Assembly (NCBI GenBank): GCA_024867545.1
Contig: JANFNE010000011.1
Coordinates: 1,240,001 to 1,304,000, forward strand
DNA: 64,000 bases
DNA from: Phytopythium helicoides
Lineage: Eukaryota > Oomycota > Peronosporomycetes > Pythiales > Pythiaceae
Reading direction: 5' to 3'
A model generated the notes under the pieces. That model was not told the DNA's origin. It did not search any database and saw only the letters and a list, made by a program, of their open reading frames with translations. Shown here piece by piece: positions 56,509 to 64,000 of this stretch. Within the stretch, counting starts at the first letter, position 1; every line of letters starts with the position of its first letter. The position numbers and the translations under genes were made by a program.

Positions 56509-56533
56509 TACGTCACGTGGACGTTGACGTCGG
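56509..56533. promoter_or_regulatory. Cluster of ACGT cores (CRE/G-box-like) upstream of the sorting nexin
   Basis: TACGTCACGTGGACGTTGAC and the following GTCGG contain four ACGT cores within 25 bp, including CACGTG and TGACGTC, the cores bound by bZIP and bHLH factors. Located about 380-400 bp upstream of the sorting-nexin start codon. Binding is inferred. Confidence 0.35.
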
Positions 56534-56682
56534 AGCTCCCGGCGCCACCCGTCGACGTGAGCGCTGGCCAGCGGCGGGCTCGGTAATGCGTAAAGGCTCG
56601 CCCGCGTGTCCCGTTGTGGCGCTGGATTCGGCAGGCGCCGGCGCCATGTGGGGCAAGTGATTGGGTGCTGTGACGAGGACAG

Positions 56683-56703
56683 GATAGCGTGGCCCACGCT
56701 ATT
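56683..56703. repeat. Palindrome P2, near-identical to P1
   Basis: Arms GATAGCGTG and CACGCTATT around GCC; 19 of 21 bases are the same as in P1, 460 bp away. Only the centre and the last base differ. Confidence 0.75.
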
Positions 56704-57130
56704 CACGCGCGGGATGGGCACGGGAACGACGGAGAGATGGGTTCGCCGCTGCATGATGCGCCTCAAGCATTTTGACACGCCGATCACTCGCCGCGAGGAC
56801 TGCAAACGGGTCGAGCGAGGGCGAGAACGCGGTTTGCTTTTTCCCGTCGACGCTGCGACGCCCGCCTGAGTAGAACGACCTTGGCGAGCTCAAAGGGACG
56901 CACGCGGGCCTCGCTCTCGACCGGATCGCTCCATCAGCGTGGCGATTTTCCCACCACTGCGCCATTGCGGTCGCGCCACCGCCACCACCACCACCGACGC
57001 AAGCAAACTGCTCGCAGAGCAAAACTGAACTCGTTCTCGCCAGCGTGCACAAGAGACTGTCCCGAGTGAGTCCGCAGGCAAAAAGCATGGAGACAGCTTG
57101 TGGCTGCAGCAGCCCGGCCCTCTTGGTGAG

Positions 57131-57163
57131 CGAGAGATGAGCCCGCCGAGGGCTCATCTCTCG
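57131..57163. other. Perfect 14-bp inverted repeat with 5-nt loop
   Basis: CGAGAGATGAGCCC (57131-57144) and GGGCTCATCTCTCG (57150-57163) are exact reverse complements with loop GCCGA. It could be a terminator-like or regulatory hairpin, or the end of a small element; nothing known was recognised. Confidence 0.75.
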
Positions 57164-58123
57164 TCGCGCGCAACTGCAAGCGGCTGCGGGCTTTCGGGGT
57201 GCCAGCGGCCGTCGAGGCTCGGCTCCAAGCGGCTCACGCTTCTGTGCAGCCCAAAATTTGCATCACGTGGCCATCGAGCAAGGTTGGTTGGCTGGCTGGT
57301 CGTTGGCTTCGAGTGCGTCGAGGGAGACCAACGAGCTCGGTTGACGGACAGAGGGCTCGCGGCTGCGACACGGGTGTCCACTCAACAGCCGAGTCAACGA
57401 TCAGCCCGCTCGAGAGGTACCTGTACAGCCGCGAGCGGACCTCCTCCTCCCTCGAGAAGGTGGCTTCGGCTTCGCCCCATGGAGCAGGAAAATCAGAAAC
57501 CGGCACGAGGCTCCAGCCTCGACAGCACCACGTCAGCGGATCCTGCGGTTTCTGGCTCGCGCGATCCAGGACGCGATCTATAGGTGCAAGAGAGCGAGGA
57601 GAGGAAAATTGGTGGGCACTCGCATCGAGTGCGAGCTCCACGTGTGACGCCTGCGTGGCTTCGCGAAAGTCTCACGCTTCATATCCTGCGTGCACGGCAT
57701 CGCCCCGGAACGCGCGCTGATGTTCCAACGCGCACAGTCTGCCTCCTGAAATTCAAGCGCGTACACGCAAATCCCCACTTCGCTCGCCACGAGGAAAAAG
57801 CCCAGCAAGAGATCGTTCGTCTACTCCCAGCGGCCGCGATCTTGCTGGGCCGCCAAGAGCCGCCAGGCGAACTCAGACGGATCCGAACGCGACGTGAACG
57901 AAATTTTGCTGCTCACGTCGGAAGATCGCAAGGATCGGGGGTGCTACGAGAAGTGCTTTCCGCGTCGAGTGATCCACATGAGACTCCAGATCGAGGCCAT
58001 CACTCCACCCACGGAAGCTGCGGAATGCCAATGGCCAAAAGAGCGAACGCGTCGACTCCACTCAACAATTTATTTTATCGTTAGTGCTGCCATGGGAGTG
58101 GCGATGCGTTTCTGGTGTTGGAT

Positions 58124-59893
58124 TCACGCCGAATGAAGCCACTGGAAGCGGAAGGTGAAGTCGACGCCAAAGTGCTGTAGGCGAGACTGCACGGCAAAAA
58201 CCACCCACAGCACGAGTTTCGCCTGCGCCATCTGCCACTGGGTCTCGAGCATGAAGGCGAGCTGCAGCAGCGGCGCGAGTCCAAGTTGGCGACGAAGAAC
58301 CAGTGCGAGCAGCACGAAGGACCCCAGCTCGAGCAGCGAGTAAACGGCGATGCTAGCAAGCTGATCGCGGAGTTGTTCAGGAGATAAATCTCGAAGACTG
58401 TCAAAGTACAAGCGATTTGACAAGTGGTAGGTTCCCGCGAGGTATGCACCTGGTCAATGGCACGATCAGTCAAGGTGAAGATTACAATGCGAAGGGAAAA
58501 CCGTACAGTACACAGCAGGTACGATCACTTCGACAAACTCAACGAGTACTAGAAACTCGGCAACGTGGAGTAGCTGGAGAACCAGACAGAGGCAGTGTTG
58601 GCGCTGCTCAACCGACATGCTTGCCACTGCGGCTCGTGTCGAGTCAGGTATTGTAGCAGAGAGCTGCGCGAACCTTACCACTGATGCTGTACGTCCACTA
58701 TTCATCCTATCTGGTGCAATTGAATTCAGCGGGTGGCCGGGTCCAAAAAGTTGAACGTACTGGAATTCCTCCTTGCCTGGCTGGGGATTCAAGCTCATTG
58801 GGACAATTGACACTCCTGGTTTGGTGATCGAAGGGCGTAAATCGGAAAGCGCTCTGACTCTTGGATGTGCTACTTTGTTTACTTTGTCATGCTCCCATAT
58901 CGCTAGCGCCACATCTGGTAATGAAAATATCATTTGCTTGCCATGACAATCGTCTTGGTCGATCTGGTTCTCTCTACCTGACTCACTGCATTGTTTTAAG
59001 ATATTCGTGAGCTCTTTCACGATCCCATGTACATGAAGTACAGCCAGCGCAGATTCTAGGAGATCCATTGCAACAAATAAGACTGTGTTGAATGTGGATC
59101 GCGACCCATTCATGCACCAAGAGACAAACAGCACGTGGTAAATGTCAGCATTGAGCACCACCATGTCAGACTGAATATCGTTCTTGTGTTGAAAGATGTA
59201 GCCAATTGTGCTCTTGATGGTACGCTTCAAGACTGGAAGGAGAAACGCAAATGGAACTTGGAAATCGGTGGGAATACGGACAAATGCAAATGCATAAGCA
59301 GGGTACAGAAAGGTCACCAGCACTTGGATGGCAACCACGATCGCGAAATGAAAGAGATCCTTTTGTTCAGACGGATGTGTGCGTAGAAACGTAGCCCACA
59401 CCCGATACAGGCACAAACCAAAGGCGCTGGTCGCTACAGGAGAACCCATCAAGATGGTAAATGGAACTGGAAAACCGATTGCATGAGCCAGGACGTATAT
59501 GTAAGAAACCCCGACTAGCCCCGTGATACCGATTACTACGACCATGAGTGCATTTCGACCTGGAAGCGTGGGGATCAAAAGTCGACATTGGAGCACAGTT
59601 GAGGATCCGATAATCGTCATCATAATAAATCCTCGCACAAAAAATGTAAAGGCGAAATCAACACCCAGACGCGGATCACGGAGAGGGATGCATTCGAGCG
59701 CAAGTGTGACCACTAGGCAAGGCAGCGGAGTCACCAATAGAACCAATAAGCATCGAAGCATTGGCGTGTGCTCGCAGTAGCGTTTCAGGTGGTAAAGTCT
59801 CTCGATTGAATACTGGCCTTGCATCTCGACTTGTGAGGCTTTCCATGCTTGATTCAGGAGGGAACACCAGGATAAACGATGCATCGCCCGCAT
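58124..59893 (-). CDS. Multi-pass membrane protein, oomycete family (member A)
   Basis: Minus-strand exons 59893-58507 and 58449-58124, with a 57-nt GTACGG...ACCAG intron at the family's conserved phase-1 position; 570 residues. The ATG at 59893 is the first in frame; the frame itself opens upstream. Family features: AWKASQVEMQGQYSIERL, LVTPLPCLVVTLALECIPLRD, VVLNADIYHVLFVSWCMNG, then AEFLVLVEFVEVIVPAVYC at the splice joint and AYLAGTYHLSNRLYFD...FTFRFQWLHSA at the end. Five or more hydrophobic segments lie before the variable loop. Intact; function unknown. Confidence 0.75.
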
Positions 59894-60036
59894 GTGCGAT
59901 GCCCCGACGTTTGCGTGTGTGGTCACGTAGTGAGGACATGATAGAGGTTGATGGCCAAAACATAGATAATTTGGACAGATTCCAAAATAGCGCTCGTTCT
60001 AACAAGAGCAATTGGAATAGTCAACTGAACTCCCTA

Positions 60037-60375
60037 CTACTTATATGTGCCGGCTTTAGATCGCCATTTGAACTGGAACGTGAAGTCCGTGCCGTTGTGC
60101 TGCAGTTGAGACTGCACAGCGAAAAGCACCCCCAACACCACCTTCGACTGCGTCATCTCCCCTGCAACTAGAGCTTGAACGTCAACTGTCGCAAAGACGA
60201 GATGAAGAGTTGTGCTGCAGCACGAAACTCCACAACACGAAAGAGCCGAACTCGAGTAGAGAATAGACTGCGATTGTCGATAGCTGGTTCGTACCTGCTT
60301 CTCCGTAAGATCTCGGACGTTATCAAATTGATTCGATTGGGCAAATGGTAGATATCGAGGAGGGCCCGCCTTGTA
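60037..60375 (-). pseudogene. Relic of a membrane-family last exon (from a member-E-like gene)
   Basis: On the minus strand it matches the second exon of the gene at 33582-35383 over its whole length. The pieces IYHLPNQ, NVRDLTEKQ, GTDFTFQFKW and long nucleotide runs such as gtgctgcagc and gacgcagtcgaaggtgg are kept. Small insertions and deletions break the frame in the middle, and no first exon is present upstream. It lies between members A and C2, the position expected for an E-type gene in the inverted copy of the cluster. Confidence 0.8.
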
Positions 60376-60655
60376 GATGACCAATGAGGAAAAGATGAAA
60401 ACGATGCAATCCCGCAAATCTATGAGTACACTAGAGGAAAACCAAGATTCATCCATCGGCAGACAATATATTAGCAGTTGCATTAACACCATTGATTCTT
60501 TAATTTACAACTTTTTCCAGTCTCGCTGAACTGGATACAATTCGACTTCATGCGGGCGGCACGACGCGCTTTTCGAAATCGAATACGGTTCAACGGCGGA
60601 TAACTAGAGTGAATTTGCATGGGCAGGAAGTTTTTCAGCAAGATTGAATAATCAA
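60376..60655. other. Stretch between relic and member C2
   Basis: 280 bp with no gene recognised; probably 3' flank of member C2 and remnants of the lost first exon of the neighbouring relic. Confidence 0.4.
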
Positions 60656-62388
60656 CTAGCTCGATCGCTTTAACCACTTGAACTGAAAGGTAAAGTCGGT
60701 TCCGTAGTGCACCAACTGCATTTGAACTGCGTAAGCAACCCATGACACCAGCTTTGCCTGAGCCATTTGCCATTGAGTTTCAAGCATGAATGATAGTTGT
60801 CTGAACGGGGAAATTCCGAGTTTTGATCGCAAGAATGCGCAGAGCAGAGCAAAGGAGACGAACTCCAGAAGCGAATAGAGACCGATTGTGGTGACTTGGT
60901 TGTAGAACCTGTCGTCCGTGATATTGTGAAACATATCAAAGTATTGTCGATTTGGAAGGTGGTATATCGCAAGCAAGTAAAGAGCTTTAATATAAAAAAG
61001 GCAAGATTAGTGACAACGGTTCTATCCAACATCTGCTGGAAATGCACGCACTTACCATACACCATCGGGACGATTACTTCGACAAACTCGATCAAAAGCA
61101 AGAACTCGGAAATATGGAGCAATTTCAAAACCAGCTTGAGGCACTGTTGTCTTTCTTGAGGTGATAGTTTCAAGACATGCTGTAGCGTTTGAGAACGCGG
61201 CACAAGTTGGTTACTACATCGATCTGCATTAGTTTGTCCGATATCTGTGCAGGCATCCATGAATGGAGAAGGCTGTACGGCTACACACGCGGGAGAATCA
61301 AATGCTGGTTGAACACACGGCCGAATATCCGACTCACGACGAATACCTGGGTTTGTTCTTGTCACAGTCTTTTCAGTTTCCCAAATCGATACAGCCAAGT
61401 CCACCAATGAGAGTGGCTAGTTGGTTCCTTGAAACGGATGCACTGAGTTCTTTCTCGATACATTTCGTCCGATGTTGATCTCTCTTACGATTCCTTGGAG
61501 TTCTTGTAGCATTCGAGATACGTGAAATATTGCCAGTGCCGACTCGACCAAATCCATCACCACAAAGAAAGCGATGTTGTATGCCGATCTCGCCCCATTC
61601 ATGCACCACGAGACGAACAGCACATGATACATGTCGGCATTGAGTACAACCATGTCAGACTTGAGGTCAGGTTTGTGACGAAACAAGTATCCGATGGAGC
61701 TCTTGATTGTTCGCTTTATGACAGGGAGCAAACAAGCGAACACAAGTTGCCATTCTCCACTAATGCGGGCGAACGCAAAAGCATATGCTGGGTAGATGCA
61801 TGTCACAAGCACCTGGATGCATACGACTAGAAGGTAACGAAACAAATCTCGGCGCTCGGCTTCATTGTTTTTAAGGAACGTCCCCCACGATAACAGTGCT
61901 CCAAGCCCTAGAACCGAAGAGGTAACCGGAGTTCCAATCACCAGCGAGAATGGCATTGGAAAGCCAACAACGCTCGAAACCCCGTATAGGTGAACGACCC
62001 CGCAAAGCGCTGACAAGCCAGATATTGCAAGTATGCGTGCGCTTGAGCCCGGTAGCGTGGGAATGAGAAGTCGAGCTTGATGAGTGATGGAGAATTCAAC
62101 GACGGTAACGAATATAATAGTCCGAACAAAGAATGGCACTGCGAAGTTAACACCAAGTTGCGGGTCATTCAAAGGGATGCATTCAAGTGCAAGTGAAGTA
62201 AGCAGACATGGTATTGGTGTGAGTGCGAGCACAATAATAGCGTGCCACGGAGTCAAGTTATCATGATAAGCCTTCAGTTGCATTAGGCGCTCGATGGAGT
62301 ATTGGCCATGGAGCTCGACCTGCACACTCTTCCACAGAGCCGAAACTCGCAACTTGCAAGATCGAGCAATCTCTGAAGTCGTCTGCAT
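60656..62388 (-). pseudogene. Membrane-family member C2, interrupted by one nonsense codon
   Basis: Minus-strand exons 62388-61056 and 60984-60656 with the family intron (71 nt); 553 codons if the internal stop is read through. It is highly similar to member C1 (31572-33301), including intron length. At 61417-61419 the minus-strand codon is TAG where C1 has CAG (Gln, in GTNQPLSLVDLA), cutting the product after about 323 residues, before the last membrane segments. Both halves remain open and well conserved, so the mutation looks recent, or the codon may be polymorphic or an assembly error. It shares a 137-bp divergent promoter with member D. Confidence 0.8.
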
Positions 62389-62525
62389 CAAATTGCGACA
62401 CTGTCAGCAAAGTCTCAAGCAAGTGTGGGATCATTTGAAGCGGTTGTGTCTGAAAATAACCTGGCCTCCACCCTTGACGAAATCACACAAAGAACTTATT
62501 ACTCTTTAAGCTCACAACTACATTG
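62389..62525. promoter_or_regulatory. Divergent promoter of members C2 and D
   Basis: 137 bp between the two divergent ATGs. No recognised core element. The corresponding gap in the first cluster (31461-31571, between the relic and member C1) is of similar size, but no clear sequence likeness was seen. Confidence 0.35.
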
Positions 62526-63936
62526 ATGCCCCCCGCTCTTTGTGTCCGAGTTTGTCAAGTGTGGAAGGCTGCCCAGGTCGAGCTGCAAGGTGCATACTCC
62601 ATTGATAGACTCTTTCGCGCTCGCGGATACTGCAGACAAACGTCTGTGGCTCAAAGTTTTGTCGTTCTTGCACTAACTCCGATTCCATGTCTATTCGTCT
62701 CACTCTCAATTGAATGTATCCCTCTGCAAGACCCCAAACTTGGAGCCGACTTGATATCGCTCTTCTGGTTACGGGCGTTCCTTGTCACTCAAATCTGCGC
62801 TTTTCTCGCCCTCCTTCTTTGCTGCTACTTGATTCCGTCTTTACCGACTTCTGTCTTGCATTTATTGATAACAGCAAGTGTAGCGGCACTTTGTACTATT
62901 CCAACCGTTTATGTTATCTCAACAATGGTCGGATTTCCAGTTCCATTTACGCTACTACTAGGGTCCCCGGTCAATTCTGCTGTGCTAATTATCAGTGGCT
63001 GGATCATGTGGGGACGATACATTATGCACAATCCCGACGCGCGAAAAGATCTCATCAATTACGTGCTCATCATCGCAACCCAGCTCCTGATGATTTACGC
63101 CTATCCAGCTTACACGTTTGTCTTTGGGCGCTTGTCAGGTCTACGTCAAGTACTCTTTACGGCCTTGCTCCCCGTCATCAAACTGGTCGCCAAAAACTGG
63201 ATTAGCTACCTGTATCAAGACAAGCATGACCTCAAGTCAGACATGGTAGTGCTAAATGTCGACGTGTACCACTCCATCTTTGTTTCTTGGTGCATGAATG
63301 GACGGTCCTCTATCTTTTCAACAATGCTGTTGATGTCAATGGATTTAGTAGAGGCCTTGGTCTCTCTCCATGATATTAGAGGACTTTTTGGACGCCTAGA
63401 ATCAGCTCTAGAGAGATCGGGATTCAATCAGTTTCACTGTCGGCCTCGAAGGAGAAATCGGGGCAGAATGAACACGCCTAATGACGACCAAATCTCAGTT
63501 CTAGACCTCGCAATGGCATTTTGGGAAGTCGAGAAAAGTGCACCAAATTTTTTAGAGCAAAGTAATGCTCTAATTCAATTTCCTTTCGGATACCGTTCAA
63601 CTACAGTTTTACCATTAGATAGTCCGAAAACAATATTCTCAGCACGTGGTTCCAAGCTTGGCAGCCACACACCGCAACGAAATCGTACTTTTTCTCCAAT
63701 AATAATACCTGTAGCCTTTACCACACTTCGCAAGGGCAGCACCTTTCGAGATTTACCATTCAACCGTTCGCTGTCCCGCCATGCTATAGTTCCAGCCAAG
63801 TTGCTTCAAGATGTTGTCAGCCGTATGTCAGCAGCAGATAGGCGTCAATGCCTGGATTTTGCTTTACGATTGTTACACTTGTCAGAATTTCTCCTGCTGA
63901 TCGAGTTTGTTGAGGTGATAATTCCAACAATCTACG
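62526..63936 (+). CDS. Multi-pass membrane protein, oomycete family (member D), first exon; gene runs off the window
   Basis: First exon only, from ATG 62526 to the donor GTAAG at 63937, ending in the phase-1 position shared by the family (EFVEVIIPTIYG). The second exon, expected to be about 330 nt and to start with a Tyr-Leu-rich block and HLPN, lies beyond position 64000. The 470 residues present include VWKAAQVELQGAYSIDRL, LALTPIPCLFVSLSIECIP, VVLNVDVYHSIFVSWCMNG and a variable, basic loop (RPRRRNRGRMN). Its 5' part has a decayed homologue at 31190-31460. Function unknown. Confidence 0.72.
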
Positions 63937-64000
63937 GTAAGAAGTAAAAGAATGCGAAGAAGTCGTAGAGTTGTCCTAACACTTTTAAATGATGACGTAC

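Larger units (their letters stand above)
56129..58123. other. Gene-poor 2-kb stretch
   Basis: No gene can be supported. Open frames exist on both strands but are compositionally biased and lack domains. The stretch contains a pair of near-identical 21-bp palindromes (56223-56243, 56683-56703), a repeated GACGCCGC motif, an ACGT-core cluster (56509-56533) and a perfect 14-bp hairpin (57131-57163). Confidence 0.5.

Noticed and set aside
56699..57157. 152-codon minus-strand ORF in the gene-poor region
   Set aside because: Contains a Gly run from a CCACCACC repeat and no recognisable domain; codon use is unlike neighbouring genes.

Overview
This window looks like nuclear DNA of a stramenopile, most probably an oomycete of the Phytophthora/Pythium type. 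The evidence is compact genes with short GT-AG introns (about 50-150 nt), short intergenic gaps, a Crinkler-related NTPase-nuclease gene, an expanded family of multi-pass membrane proteins, a cilium gene (CEP19 type) and ordinary animal/protist-like housekeeping genes. No rRNA, tRNA, CRISPR array or prokaryotic operon was seen. Exon joins given here were made by hand from splice signals and reading-frame continuity; they close in frame for every spliced gene except the unknown gene at 15.7-17.5 kb, where one central exon is unresolved.

Layout. 1-12,871: two head-to-tail copies of a roughly 6.43 kb unit. Each unit carries a ~945-residue P-loop NTPase/nuclease-like gene (+), 1.7 kb of apparently non-coding DNA with a perfect or near-perfect hairpin, and the 3' part of a DONSON-like replication-fork gene (-). 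The copy-2 DONSON part runs into an intact five-exon gene (11,828-14,124); the copy-1 part is cut off at the junction. 14.26-15.57 kb: TrhO/TSTD2-type rhodanese protein, divergent from DONSON. 15.68-17.54 kb: multi-exon gene of unknown function with a possible RPA32-binding-like helix. 17.68-25.96 kb (-): myotubularin-type phosphatase, IQ-motif protein and SYF1/XAB2 splicing factor. 26.77-30.77 kb: first P4-ATPase lipid flippase (4 exons).

31.2-35.4 kb: first cluster of a membrane-protein family (a relic and two genes), followed at 35.68-38.21 kb by an unrelated-looking multi-pass membrane protein. 38.40-43.13 kb (-): second P4-ATPase, intronless. 43.56-56.13 kb: dense housekeeping block with HIT/HINT protein, CEP19, LLPH-type nucleolar protein, branched-chain keto-acid dehydrogenase E1-alpha (10 exons), an unknown 970-residue protein, a HAD phosphatase, RBBP4/MSI1 histone chaperone (5 exons), a cyclin-Q-like protein (6 exons) and a PX-domain sorting nexin. 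56.13-58.12 kb: gene-poor stretch with repeated palindromes and a hairpin. 58.12-64.0 kb: second cluster of the membrane-protein family, in the opposite orientation to the first.

Main points: a recent tandem duplication that also copied half of a replication gene; a sharply bounded divergent tract inside the otherwise near-identical NTPase genes; and an inverted segmental duplication of the membrane-protein cluster in which one member of each gene pair has decayed (two relics and one nonsense mutation). Several housekeeping genes share short divergent promoters, and the RBBP4/cyclin-Q one contains an exact E2F-type site.
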